Shown one piece after another: positions 49,202-58,829 of a stretch of 64,000 nt of DNA. The first letter of the stretch is position 1. Each line of letters begins with the position of its first letter. This DNA is from Nitrospirota bacterium (GTDB taxonomy: Bacteria > Nitrospirota > Leptospirillia > Leptospirillales > Leptospirillaceae): positions 52,737 through 116,736 of the forward strand of contig DAHVAL010000004.1 in assembly GCA_027314645.1 (NCBI GenBank), given 5' to 3'. The translations under genes were made by a program, and so were the position numbers. Below the pieces are notes generated by a model, which worked only from the letters and a program-made list of their open reading frames with translations, did not search any database and was not told the DNA's origin.

Positions 49202-50548
49202 TTATACCGATCCCGAATCCGTTTCCGGGGTGGTTGTGGCAGACTTTGGATAACCCAGGAAATCTCTGGCAGTTTCGATCAACTTCGCAGCGGTTTTTGG
49301 CCCAAATTTCGGCAATTTTGCAATGTCTTCCGCGCTTGCGTTCGCAACTTTTTCCACTGAATCAAACCCTGCCGCTTTGAGAGCATCCGCCATGTTTCCC
49401 CCCATCCCTGGAAGATCTTCGAGCATGATCAGGGAAGGCTGCTGCTCCACAGGCTGTTCTGACAGAGCTTCATGCTGTTCTTCGGCCGAACGAGCCATCC
49501 GGTCGGCTTCGTACTGCTGCTCGCTGAAGATATCGATTTTCCAACCGGTCAATTTTGCCGCCAGACGCACGTTTTGGCCCCGCCGACCGATCGCAAGGGA
49601 AAGCTGCTGATTCGCGACGACCACGGTCGCAACCTTGTCGAATTCGCCGTCTCGCGTCGCAACACGAAGAACTTTGGCGGGGGAAAGGGCACGTGCGATG
49701 AACGTTCCAGGATCGGGGCTCCAATCAATGATATCGATCTTTTCGCCATGAATTTCGCGAACAATGGCCTGAACTCGCGAGCCTTTGACACCGACACACG
49801 ACCCCACGGGATCGACGTTCGGATCCCGGGAAAGGACCGCGACCTTCGCACGCTCTCCAGGATCCCGGACAACTCCCTTGATCTCGATGATCCCCTCACT
49901 AATTTCGGGAACTTCCTTTTCAAATAACCGCGCCAGAAAGTCTGGATGGGTTCTGGAAAGGATGAGTTGGGGGCCCCGGGTCGTTGTTCTGATATCAAGG
50001 AGAAGGGCCTTCACCCGGTCTCCCCGATGAAAAGACTCTCGAGGAATCTGCTCCTTAAAGGGAAGGATCGCTTCGGTCTTTCCTAAATCAATAATAAAAT
50101 TTCTTTTTTCCTGACCGATATAAACACCGGTAACGACATTTCCCTTCTTTCCTCCAAATTCCTTGGCAACAACAGACCATTCTGCTTCACGCACCTTCTG
50201 GAAAATCACCTGTTTGGCGGCCTGGGCGGCAATGCGACCAAAATCATCGATATCCAAAAATGACCCGATCTCGTCTCCGACTTCAGCGCCAGGATCGGAT
50301 TCCATCGCCTCCTCCAGGGAGATTTCTTCCATGGGAGAAAGAACGTTTTCAACGATTCGTCTGACATGAAGGATTTGAATCTCTCCAGTCTTCGGATCGA
50401 TTTCAACTTGAAAGTTGTCCCCCCCGCCAAACCTTTTTTTGGTTGCGGTCAGAATCGCTGACTGAAGTGCCTCCAAAAGCGTTTCCTGAGAAATTCCCTT
50501 CTCCCGTTGAAGCTGGTCAAGGACACTCAACAATTCCTGGTTAATCAT
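49202..50548 (-). CDS. nusA: Transcription termination/antitermination factor NusA
   Basis: SRTHPDFLARLFEKEVPEISEGIIEIKGVVRDPGERAKVAVLSRDPNVDPVGSCVGVKGSRVQAIVREIHGEKIDIIDWSPD. Confidence 0.97.
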   Translation of the reverse strand: MINQELLSVLDQLQREKGISQETLLEALQSAILTATKKRFGGGDNFQVEIDPKTGEIQILHVRRIVENVLSPMEEISLEEAMESDPGAEVGDEIGSFLDIDDFGRIAAQAAKQVIFQKVREAEWSVVAKEFGGKKGNVVTGVYIGQEKRNFIIDLGKTEAILPFKEQIPRESFHRGDRVKALLLDIRTTTRGPQLILSRTHPDFLARLFEKEVPEISEGIIEIKGVVRDPGERAKVAVLSRDPNVDPVGSCVGVKGSRVQAIVREIHGEKIDIIDWSPDPGTFIARALSPAKVLRVATRDGEFDKVATVVVANQQLSLAIGRRGQNVRLAAKLTGWKIDIFSEQQYEADRMARSAEEQHEALSEQPVEQQPSLIMLEDLPGMGGNMADALKAAGFDSVEKVANASAEDIAKLPKFGPKTAAKLIETARDFLGYPKSATTTPETDSGSV

Positions 50549-50626
50549 TCACCTCTCCCTTTGGTCCTGGTCTCTCCCTGCGTCAGCATTCTCAAAAGGC
50601 CGCCACCTTCGTTGTAGTCGATAATT

Positions 50627-51178
50627 TCACTGTAGCACATCAAAGTTATCCTTCCCTTCCGGACGGCGTTCGCCCGGGCCCGGAGAATCGGGAACAGGCC
50701 TCCAAAATTCGGCCTGACCACTTTTGATATTCGAGAACATCACCGGAACACTTGTTTTTTTCTTCCCAGATTCGATCATAAGATCAAACTGGTTTTCCAA
50801 AACATTTCCGATACGTCCCCGAAGAACCTTTTGTCCCGAAAGTGGCTCAATAAGCTTGAGACTGATCCATTTTCCTCTATTTTTGGCCAAGTCCCCCGGG
50901 ATTTTGAGGATCCGATCAAGTCCCGGAGAGCTGACCTCCAAATGATATCGTCCCGGAAATGGATCCAGCACATCGAGCAAGACACTGATGCGCCGACTCA
51001 CTTGCTCGAGTTGATCAAGCGTCACTCCCTCCGGTCCTTCGATGAAAACCCGCAATACACCGCCGCTTTTCTTGGGGAGCACGAGATCGTAAAGTGTCAG
51101 TCCCATTGAAACAAGGAGAAGAGAAATCTCTTCGGCCAAATGTTCGGAGGAGGGAGTTGTTACGAGGTTATCAGACAT
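50627..51178 (-). CDS. rimP: Ribosome maturation factor RimP
   Basis: LRVFIEGPEGVTLDQLEQVSRRISVLLDVLDPFPGRYHLEVSSPGLDRIL. Confidence 0.92.
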   Translation of the reverse strand: MSDNLVTTPSSEHLAEEISLLLVSMGLTLYDLVLPKKSGGVLRVFIEGPEGVTLDQLEQVSRRISVLLDVLDPFPGRYHLEVSSPGLDRILKIPGDLAKNRGKWISLKLIEPLSGQKVLRGRIGNVLENQFDLMIESGKKKTSVPVMFSNIKSGQAEFWRPVPDSPGPGERRPEGKDNFDVLQ

Positions 51179-51248
51179 ATTTTAACCTTCTCCCTAAAAA
51201 AATCAAGACGATCCCAAACAATGATCCCCCTCCTTGAGGGCCAGCCTC

Positions 51249-51491
51249 TTAATGTGTTTCAACAGGAGTTCCCAAAGGAGGCTTATCGGCATAGGGAACA
51301 AAGGAGTTTCCGCCACCAATTTGGCCGGGAAGAAGCGATGGAGGATTGGTCGTTCGGGATTGGGACGGTGCTTTCTCTTGCGCCTTACTTGACGTTTGGG
51401 CGGTGTTTTTGGAGGAATTGCAACCGAAAAGAACGATCATACACCCCAAAAGAACGATGCGTTGCATCTGTTGAGCGGACCACATGGTCAT
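51249..51491 (-). CDS. Small lipoprotein, unknown function
   Basis: Short signal with lipobox-like VLFGC; Ser/Thr/Pro-rich mature part. Confidence 0.5.
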   Translation of the reverse strand: MTMWSAQQMQRIVLLGCMIVLFGCNSSKNTAQTSSKAQEKAPSQSRTTNPPSLLPGQIGGGNSFVPYADKPPLGTPVETH

Positions 51492-51497
51492 TCTCCA

Positions 51498-52103
51498 TCA
51501 TAAGTGAACGAACATCAGGAAGCCATTGACGAACGCGATTGCTCCAAGAACCCCAAGCCCGATGCTGACAAACCAGAGGGAATTCCTTCTGAGCATGACG
51601 GCCATTGAAGACAATACAATGCTGATCTGGAAACAAACAACGCCCAACGCAAACGCATGGTGATGAGCAAGGGCGCGATCAGAAAGGTCGTTCATCCGGT
51701 CACGTTGCTGTTCAAAGCCGAGGGCCTGCCGCTTGATGTTCCCAACCTGGGTCTTATATTTTGCTATCAGCGTTGAAAGCCGGTCCCTTTCTCCCTTGGG
51801 AGAATGGAGAAACGCGATAAGATGGACCTGGTTTTCAGAAAGATGCAGCTTGATTTTTTTTGCCTGGTAAAAGGACCACTGGTCGGACGCCTTGGCTTGG
51901 TAGAAAATAGCCGAATTCTTCAACATGATGGCCTCTGAGGTCCTTTGTTCAGACTCAAGGTTCGAAAGTGCTGCAAAAACGGCCAGAATCGAGGTTGTCA
52001 AAGCGACTTTCACATTCCACTGATCGCGTTTTTCTTCTCTTTTTTCAATCGATTCGCTCAATGACTCCATCAATTCATGAGCTTCGATCGACTCCTGACC
52101 CAT
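51498..52103 (-). CDS. DUF4337-like membrane protein
   Basis: N-terminal TM, SNLESEQRTSEAIMLKNSAIFYQAKASDQWSFYQAKKIK..., two C-terminal TM segments. Confidence 0.7.
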   Translation of the reverse strand: MGQESIEAHELMESLSESIEKREEKRDQWNVKVALTTSILAVFAALSNLESEQRTSEAIMLKNSAIFYQAKASDQWSFYQAKKIKLHLSENQVHLIAFLHSPKGERDRLSTLIAKYKTQVGNIKRQALGFEQQRDRMNDLSDRALAHHHAFALGVVCFQISIVLSSMAVMLRRNSLWFVSIGLGVLGAIAFVNGFLMFVHL

Positions 52104-52286
52104 AGATTCCCCAGCATTCCTCTCTAAGTATTCATATTTCCTTGGATTCGGAAGAACGCAATGATCAATTTTCCTCGTTATTATTTAAACACAAAATGGG
52201 CACAAATGTCATTTTGTTCTCGTTAAACAATTTTTCTCATTCGCCATGGAAAGTGAAGGAGGGAAAAGAGGGGAAAAATAAATATA

Positions 52287-52362
52287 TGGAGCTCCTGCTC
52301 GGAATTGAACCGAGAACCTTCCGCTTACAAGGCGGGTGCTCTGCCGATTGAGCTACAGGAGC
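52287..52362 (-). tRNA. tRNA-Thr (anticodon TGT), CCA encoded
   Basis: GCTCCTGTAGCTCAATCGGCAGAGCACCCGCCTTGTAAGCGGAAGGTTCTCGGTTCAATTCCGAGCAGGAGCTCCA; cloverleaf folds by eye (one C-A mismatch at the top of the anticodon stem). Confidence 0.95.
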
Positions 52363-52814
52363 CGAAAGAAAAAAAATGAGTGAACCCGGGTACACAGGCT
52401 ACTCTATTCGCAGCAACGAATGCAAGATCACGCGCTCAAGGCGGTTTTCTTGGAGAATGACCTTGATGAAAGGCACCATCCCCTCTCTTTCGCCCAAAAT
52501 GAGCGGATCTCTGATAGATTGAATCTTTTTCGGTCGTTTGTTAGCATCGTCAAACAGTGGGTTTGACATTCGGCGAAATACTTCCGCTCCCATCCTATTC
52601 CGTTCATTAATGAGATACGCTGCGGCCTTCCCTAATTAGGTGAGGCGGAGTTGGATTGGTGTTTGAATGTCGATTTTTCTGGAGGGCGAAGTTCCCTCAG
52701 ACAACGTCTGAGAATGGGTTCTTCCTGCCCGATGTCTTTTGCTCCCAAGGAAAATTGATTGGACATGGCCACAATCAGGAAAGTCACCCATTCTGATTAG
52801 AAAGAGACAAGATC

Positions 52815-53849
52815 ATGCCATTCGTGCCATATTGTGGACCAATAGTTCCTTCCGCGCCTCCCACCTTGAGGCCACTCCTTCGAAGAGGACGGGAACTTCT
52901 CTTTGTGGGTGTTCTCATGTGTCTCACGGGAGTGTTCTCTAAAGTTGCCGTTGCTGCACCCAATACGACGGACCCGTCACAATCCTCCGCCCCCTTTGCG
53001 GATGATCCAGCGTCTCTTCAGAAAAGATTTGAAAAGGTCATCCTTGACTCCCTGGCGCGTCAGAGGATTCCCTATAAAGATTTTTCATGGCTTGCTCCAA
53101 AGGTGGTCGACAAAGATATTCTCGCCCTGCCATTTTCCATCGTTGTCGGCGCCCAGAAAATTGTCCTTCCGGTCTACATCATTAACCACAGGTATCTCGT
53201 GACAACGCCTCTCCTTGACATAACAAGGAACTATGCCGTTGTCCCCAGCATACCTCCCCCTCAGCCGGTCTCACTCATCCTCCCCACATCGGCGTTTGAG
53301 ATCGACAAGTTCCCAAGCACCGGACCAAACAATGCCCTCCACTCTGTGATCATGTTCGGAGACGAACAATGCTCCGCATGTCGCCGATGGAACCGGGAGG
53401 TTCAGGAGAAGGTCACAGAAAACCCGTCGATCCGTTTCACCTATATCCCCTACCCTCAGGTGGCCATGCATCAAAATTCTCTTGATGCAGCAATTTTTGA
53501 AATGTGTGTGTATCAGGAGAAACCCTCCGCGTTTTGGACCATCCATAATCAGATCGACCAAAAGGTCGACCTCAAAAACATTGACAAGGCCGGCTTGGAG
53601 CCAATTTTTTCCGGATTTATGGTTCAATCGGGGGTTCCCACTCCCAAAGTAAAGAAATGCATCGAACAGAGCCGCCCCTTGCCGGATATTTCGAAAGCAG
53701 GAGACACGCTGACCTCTCAAATCGGAGTTCCATCCACTCCGGTGTTTATCGTCGACGGACAGGTGAAATCGGGGTATCTTTCCTATAATGATATCCTTCA
53801 GATTTTTTCCCAGGAATCGACAAAGGCGATTTCCCAAAAAGGGAAGTAG
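52815..53849 (+). CDS. Periplasmic thiol:disulfide interchange (DsbA/DsbC-like) protein
   Basis: HSVIMFGDEQCSACRRWNREVQEKV (CSAC) and GVPSTPVFIVDGQ (cis-Pro); N-terminal start uncertain. Confidence 0.8.
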   Translation: MPFVPYCGPIVPSAPPTLRPLLRRGRELLFVGVLMCLTGVFSKVAVAAPNTTDPSQSSAPFADDPASLQKRFEKVILDSLARQRIPYKDFSWLAPKVVDKDILALPFSIVVGAQKIVLPVYIINHRYLVTTPLLDITRNYAVVPSIPPPQPVSLILPTSAFEIDKFPSTGPNNALHSVIMFGDEQCSACRRWNREVQEKVTENPSIRFTYIPYPQVAMHQNSLDAAIFEMCVYQEKPSAFWTIHNQIDQKVDLKNIDKAGLEPIFSGFMVQSGVPTPKVKKCIEQSRPLPDISKAGDTLTSQIGVPSTPVFIVDGQVKSGYLSYNDILQIFSQESTKAISQKGK

Positions 53850-53970
53850 TCTCGTCTTGCATTTTCAAACCGGATTGATCAGAACTCCCCCTTCGATTTA
53901 TGATGGAGAGACACCTTTGATCATGATTGTAGTCTAAACTTTCGAAGATCTATGAAGGAGAGTGGGTCCC

Positions 53971-54267
53971 GTGGCTTTTCGCTCTTGGACTGACATCGAC
54001 CGCTGGCCAGAGGTCGACATCGAATATATTATTGAGCAATCTTCCTCCCTCGCCAACGAGGAAAACAAGGATTCCATCAAGGACGCCATTACCACAATCA
54101 AGAACTCTCTCTCTCTCCTTGAAAAACAGAAAGCAAAAAAGGAAGATCGCGATAGGATGACAAAAGAGAGAATCAATATTCTCCTGAGGCTGGGCTTTCA
54201 AATCCGTCTCAAGAAACCCTCCCCGAAGGAGTCGGTCCCGGCACAGGAAACTGAAGTCCAGGCGTAG
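53971..54267 (+). CDS. Hypothetical small charged protein
   Basis: GTG start preceded by GAAGGAG; coiled-coil-like KNSLSLLEKQKAKKEDRDRMTKERIN. Confidence 0.55.
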   Translation: MAFRSWTDIDRWPEVDIEYIIEQSSSLANEENKDSIKDAITTIKNSLSLLEKQKAKKEDRDRMTKERINILLRLGFQIRLKKPSPKESVPAQETEVQA

Positions 54268-54310
54268 CGATCTCCCACGACATTCCTAATCAACTTCTCG
54301 GGAGCTTTAG

Positions 54311-55096
54311 ATGAACACCCTCCTCTTTGCCATCCTTGCGTTCCTTACGGGAGGAATTTGGGGGAGCTTTCTTGGGGTTGTCGCTGTGCGTATTCCGCAG
54401 GGCCTTTCCCTTGCCTTTCCTGCGTCACGGTGTGATCGATGCCTTTCCCCGCTTTCTCCGAGCGAATTGATCCCATTTTTTTCCTGGATCCATGCCAGAG
54501 GACACTGCAGGCACTGTCATTCCCCCATTCTTTTCGAAATTCCCGCCTCCGAACTTTTGACCGGAGCCTATTTCCTTTGCATTGCCCTCATTCCCGCCCC
54601 TTTGCATGAAAAAGGGCTTCTTCTTCTCTTTTTTTCCTTTGCCCTCCCGCTCACTCTGATCGACCTCCGACATCATCGTCTTCCTCATTTGCTGACTCTC
54701 TCGGGTACGGCTTCGGCCGTGCTTCTTTCTCTTTTGACCATGGGGGTCAAAGGCTTTTTGCTTGCCTTGGCAGGGGTCATCCTCGGATTTTTACCCATCG
54801 CCATTCTGGCGTTCTTTTATCCCAAGGGAATCGGCTTGGGGGATGCGTTCTGGCTAGGAGCCATCGGAGCATTTACAGGACCCCAGCGTCTTTCCATTGT
54901 TCTCATGGTCGCCTCCCTGACCGGAATCATCGCCATGATCGCCGTCCATCTCGCCAGCGACCGGGAAAATCGCACGTCGATCCTGGAGCGACCCCTTCCA
55001 TTTGGCCCTTTTCTGAGTCTGGGGGGAATTCTTGCCCTCGCCTTTCCAGGGCTTGCCCAGATGATGAACTCTTTACTGATGGGGATCCGACTATGA
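54311..55096 (+). CDS. pilD: Prepilin peptidase / N-methyltransferase (A24)
   Basis: CxxC...CxxC (RCDRC, CRHCH), LIDLRHHRLP and GLGDAFWLGAIGAFTG catalytic Asp motifs. Confidence 0.92.
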   Translation: MNTLLFAILAFLTGGIWGSFLGVVAVRIPQGLSLAFPASRCDRCLSPLSPSELIPFFSWIHARGHCRHCHSPILFEIPASELLTGAYFLCIALIPAPLHEKGLLLLFFSFALPLTLIDLRHHRLPHLLTLSGTASAVLLSLLTMGVKGFLLALAGVILGFLPIAILAFFYPKGIGLGDAFWLGAIGAFTGPQRLSIVLMVASLTGIIAMIAVHLASDRENRTSILERPLPFGPFLSLGGILALAFPGLAQMMNSLLMGIRL

Positions 55097-55983
55097 ATCT
55101 TACCTTCATCGGGATAGGACATATGGGATTTCCCATGGTTGACCGTCTCCTTGATGCGGGAACGAGCGTCACGATTTACAACCGAACCAAAGAAAAGGCC
55201 CTCCCTCTCCTCAATAAGGGCGCACATTGGGTCGCTTCCCCGAAAGAGGGAGCGTCCCGATGTGACATTCTCGCGACAATGGTGTCGAATGACCAAGCCC
55301 TTGAACAACTTCTGACGGAAGACGGGATTCTGGACGCCCTTCCCCAGGGAGCCATCCACCTCTCCTTCTCCACGCTCAGTGTAAATTTGGCGAAATCGTT
55401 ACTCTCCAGACACACGGCTCGGGGTCACGGGTTCGTTTCCTCGCCTGTATTCGGGCGGCCGGATGCAGTCTCGGAAGGGCGGCTTCGCCTCCTTTGCGCA
55501 GGAGAGAATGCGGTTGTTGAGAGAGTCATGCCCATCTTGAAGGCCCTTGGACCAGAAATTTTCCATGTGGGAGAGGAGCCTTTTGTTGCAAACCTCATTA
55601 AGATTTCAGGGAACTTCCTGATCGCTTCCACCCTAGAAATGCTTGGGGAGGCCTTCGCCCTTGTGCGCAAAGCGGGGGTCGATCCCTCACTCTTCCTTGA
55701 CATTGTCAACAGCTCCATTTTTCATTCTCCTCTCGTGGAAAACTATGGGAAAATCATGGCCGGGCGACATTTTGAAAAGGCGGGATTCACAATGGATCTC
55801 GGTCTCAAGGATATTTGCCTTGCGCTGGAAGCCGCAGCCGAACTCAGGGCTCCCCTGCCGTTTGGTGGGATCGTGAAGGACTCCCTCCTGTCAGGACTTT
55901 CCCATGGGAGAGAGGCGTTGGATTGGTCGGGAATTGTCCTTTCTCATTATGAACGGGCAGGACTGGATGGCGAACACGGTTAG
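55093..55983 (+). CDS. NAD(P)-dependent beta-hydroxyacid dehydrogenase family protein
   Basis: FIGIGHMGFPMVDRLLDAGTSVTIYNRTKEKA and GFVSSPVFGRPDAVSEGRL, LIKISGNFLIASTLEMLGEAF. Confidence 0.9.
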   Translation: MNLTFIGIGHMGFPMVDRLLDAGTSVTIYNRTKEKALPLLNKGAHWVASPKEGASRCDILATMVSNDQALEQLLTEDGILDALPQGAIHLSFSTLSVNLAKSLLSRHTARGHGFVSSPVFGRPDAVSEGRLRLLCAGENAVVERVMPILKALGPEIFHVGEEPFVANLIKISGNFLIASTLEMLGEAFALVRKAGVDPSLFLDIVNSSIFHSPLVENYGKIMAGRHFEKAGFTMDLGLKDICLALEAAAELRAPLPFGGIVKDSLLSGLSHGREALDWSGIVLSHYERAGLDGEHG

Positions 55984-56270
55984 AGAACCCGCCAAACGGG
56001 ACCGGCAGCCCCCCCTAGGGGAACGTTATACAATGATAGGGCCGGAATGAATGGGGTGTCCTCGACGCGTCGGCATGTCCCGGCCCTTTCCCCTGATCCT
56101 TTGACGGAATTTTGATCGGAGAGCCTCCAAGGAGTTCCGATTCTTCAACATCATCGCGCCGCCTCATGAGCCAAGTGATGGTTCACTCTTTCTCTCCTTC
56201 CCCACGGAAGCATTTTATTCCCCTCTAAAAATTTTCCTTCACGCCTTTTTGGGGAGGGACGCGCGCGATC

Positions 56271-56308
56271 GTCAATTTCATTGACAAATCGATTTGAAGG
56301 GTTATGTT
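56271..56308 (+). promoter_or_regulatory. Putative sigma70-type promoter with overlapping palindromic operators
   Basis: -35 TTGACA (56281-56286), 16-nt spacer, -10-like TATGTT (56303-56308); palindromes GTCAAT-TTC-ATTGAC (56271-56285) and AAATCGATTT (56286-56295) abut. Confidence 0.5.
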
Positions 56309-56314
56309 TGAAGT

Positions 56315-56440
56315 ATTCCCGCGGATTTTTCTCTCAAAGACATCATTGAATATGAGAGAATGAGAGGTTTTATTAATTTTTTTCACATTTTTTCATGATG
56401 CGCGGGAATCATAAAGACCAATGACTTTTATTCGAGTCAT
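56315..56440 (+). promoter_or_regulatory. Structured 5' leader of the cytochrome c gene
   Basis: Nested arms ATTCCCGCG (56315-56323)/CGCGGGAAT (56401-56409) and TCTCTCA (56330-56336)/TGAGAGA (56353-56359); then ATGACT/AGTCAT hairpin (56421-56440). Confidence 0.5.
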
Positions 56441-56472
56441 AAACCCTTGGAACATTTAGGTAGGAGGAAAAC

Positions 56473-57060
56473 ATGCAGAGATGGCGCTGGATTCATGCGA
56501 GTATGGGTTTGGCAGGTCTGTTTCTTTTATCAACAACGGTCAATGCAGCTGAACTTGACATCTTAAAACCTCGCGTTCCTGCCGATCAGATCGCAGCGGC
56601 CAAAGCCATGAAACCACCCTTTTCGGTTTCTGCCGCAATAATCGCCAAAGGGAAAGACGTATTTAACGGTGCAGGGACATGTTATACCTGCCATGGTGCG
56701 GGAGGTAAGGGGGATGGGCCGGGAGCAGCAGGAATGGATCCGGGTCCACGCAATTTTACGAATCACAAATTTGACCAGGTACGAACCGCCGGCGAGATGG
56801 TATGGGTCGTGACCAACGGATCTCCTCTTCAACCGGCCATGGTCGGTTTTGTGACGGCGGGGCAAATTACGGATAAGCAGGCATGGGAAGCCGTCATGTA
56901 TGAACGAAGCCTCGGATGCGGCGGGGACATGGATTGCGTGAACGGGACCGCGGATTGGATCGGGAAGCAGCCCGTTCATGAAGAGTCTTCCATGATCAAT
57001 ACTCTCTCCACAAAGCCATTGGCTGAAAATTCCTCCTCTCCTAACCTCTCCTTGCATTAA
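56473..57060 (+). CDS. Secreted class I c-type cytochrome
   Basis: Signal peptide; CYTCH heme motif, GAGGKGDGPGAAGMDPGPRNFTNHKF; RBS TAGGAGG. Confidence 0.9.
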   Translation: MQRWRWIHASMGLAGLFLLSTTVNAAELDILKPRVPADQIAAAKAMKPPFSVSAAIIAKGKDVFNGAGTCYTCHGAGGKGDGPGAAGMDPGPRNFTNHKFDQVRTAGEMVWVVTNGSPLQPAMVGFVTAGQITDKQAWEAVMYERSLGCGGDMDCVNGTADWIGKQPVHEESSMINTLSTKPLAENSSSPNLSLH

Positions 57061-57077
57061 GGGGTCTCCATTTTCGC

Positions 57078-57120
57078 AGGGGCGAACAGTTCCCGGTGAG
57101 CTGTCCGCCTCTTAATTTTT
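57078..57120 (+). terminator. Rho-independent terminator of the cytochrome c gene
   Basis: AGGGGCGAACAG/CTGTCCGCCTCT stem (one G-U, one mismatch) followed by TAATTTTT. Confidence 0.7.
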
Positions 57121-57263
57121 GTCCCCTGCCTTTCAGGTGTCCCCTTTCACTGTCTCTCCCCGTTTCAGGCTTCAATTGGATCAAGAGGACCTAGCTGTGT
57201 TATTCTGATGCGGCGGACAGCCTGAAATTTCGGACGAATCATTGAAGGTTAAGGTGGCTCTGG

Positions 57264-57797
57264 ATGGCGCGTTTCTTCAGGCGAATCCTATTTCCTTCCG
57301 ATCTTACTCCCCTTTCTCCCGAACTGATCCGCCAGATTCAGGAGATCGCCGGAAACGATTTGGACGAACTTCATATGGCCTTTGTCCTGGAGGCTTTTCA
57401 TGAAATCCCTACGGATTTTCCCTTGCCTGGTGTCTCACTAGAGCCGGTCTCACAAGAAGCGATGGTACGGCTTACCCGCATCGCCCGCTCCCTTCGTCTG
57501 GCTTCTGGCCGACTTTCCGCCGGTGTCTACACGGGAAGAGCGGACCAAACGCTGGCGTCATTGGCCCTTTCCGGAGACTTTGATCTCATTCTCCTCGTGT
57601 CTCATGGAAGAAACCTTCTCGGGAGGCTTATGGTAGGATCTGTCTCCACCTCTGTCATGCACATTTCTCCGATTCCTGTCCTGATCATCAAGGAGCCCGC
57701 GACCCGCGAAGGATTGACCAAATCGTTGCCCCCCCCCCATTTAGGAAAAAATTCTCTCGTCCCCTTGGCGATCAACACAGATATTCGGCAAAACTGA
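57264..57797 (+). CDS. Universal stress protein (UspA) family
   Basis: RRILFPSDLTPLSPE...DLILLVSHGRNLLGRLMVGSVSTSVMHISPIPVLIIK. Confidence 0.85.
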   Translation: MARFFRRILFPSDLTPLSPELIRQIQEIAGNDLDELHMAFVLEAFHEIPTDFPLPGVSLEPVSQEAMVRLTRIARSLRLASGRLSAGVYTGRADQTLASLALSGDFDLILLVSHGRNLLGRLMVGSVSTSVMHISPIPVLIIKEPATREGLTKSLPPPHLGKNSLVPLAINTDIRQN

Positions 57798-58822
57798 TGG
57801 CAATCCGACAGAATCTCGACCTTCCTCCCAACCTCGACACCGCTGGATTCCTGGGAGAAATGAACCGCCACATTCATCTCTTTGAAGAGGCCTTCCGCCT
57901 CCGGATCTCCGTCAATGGTCCGGTGTTGACAATGGTTGGAGAAGAGGAGGATGTCGTTCAGGGATCACGCGTCATCAATGAATTAACCTCTCTCATGGCT
58001 GCAGGGTTCACGATTCGTGAGGAGGAGATCCGGCAGGCTATATCGGTGTCCCGGAGTTCTCCCCAACTTTCTCTCAAGGACCTTCTTTCCGAATACGTCC
58101 CGATCAACAGCAAAAAGAGGGTCATTTTCCCCAAATCCCTCCATCAACTCCAATACATTCAGGCAATGAAAAAAAAGGATATCGTCTTCGGCATCGGGCC
58201 GGCAGGGACGGGAAAAACCTATCTGGCCGTCGCATTGGCAGTCCACCATCTCCTGAAAGGATCATTTCGAAGAATCATTCTGGTCCGTCCCGCCGTCGAA
58301 GCAGGGGAAAAGCTTGGTTTCCTTCCAGGGGATATCGCGGAAAAGATCAACCCCTACCTTCGGCCGTTGTATGACGCGCTCTTCGACATGATCGATGTCG
58401 AAAAAGTGAATAAGATGATGGATCGAAGAGAGATTGAAATTGCCCCCTTGGCATTCATGAGGGGACGGACGCTCAACGATTCGTTTGTGATCCTCGACGA
58501 GGCCCAAAACGCCACCGTGGAGCAGATGAAGATGTTTCTCACCCGCATCGGATTTAATTCCAAGGCGGTCATTACCGGGGACACCACCCAGATCGACCTT
58601 CCCCAGGACAGATACAGCGGCCTGCTCGAAGCCCAGGAAGTGTTAAAAGGTATCGACGGGATCTCTTTCACTTTTTTTTCGGATGTCGATGTCGTCAGAC
58701 ATCGTCTTGTCCAGGAAATCATCAAGGCGTACGAACGATATGAGTCTCCCCGTAAAACCCTCGAATCCGCTCAGGAAAAATTCTCGAAAAAACCGTCAAA
58801 ACCGCCGCGGATCGGAAAATAA
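57797..58822 (+). CDS. PhoH-like ATPase
   Basis: DIVFGIGPAGTGKTYLAVALAVHHL, RIILVRPAVEAGEKLGFLPGD, NDSFVILDEAQNATVEQMKMFLTRIG. Confidence 0.95.
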   Translation: MAIRQNLDLPPNLDTAGFLGEMNRHIHLFEEAFRLRISVNGPVLTMVGEEEDVVQGSRVINELTSLMAAGFTIREEEIRQAISVSRSSPQLSLKDLLSEYVPINSKKRVIFPKSLHQLQYIQAMKKKDIVFGIGPAGTGKTYLAVALAVHHLLKGSFRRIILVRPAVEAGEKLGFLPGDIAEKINPYLRPLYDALFDMIDVEKVNKMMDRREIEIAPLAFMRGRTLNDSFVILDEAQNATVEQMKMFLTRIGFNSKAVITGDTTQIDLPQDRYSGLLEAQEVLKGIDGISFTFFSDVDVVRHRLVQEIIKAYERYESPRKTLESAQEKFSKKPSKPPRIGK

Positions 58823-58829
58823 CTCCTCA

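Noticed and set aside
52399-52593. 64-aa minus-strand ORF downstream of tRNA-Thr, considered as a mobile-element remnant at a tRNA site
   Set aside because: No integrase, no repeat of the tRNA 3' end and no transposase motif nearby; coding status cannot be supported.
57730-57740. Homopolymer run of C in the universal stress protein gene (ccccccccc), considered as phase-variable
   Set aside because: The run is short and close to the 3' end after the conserved Usp core; changing it would only alter the C-terminal tail. No evidence of slippage.
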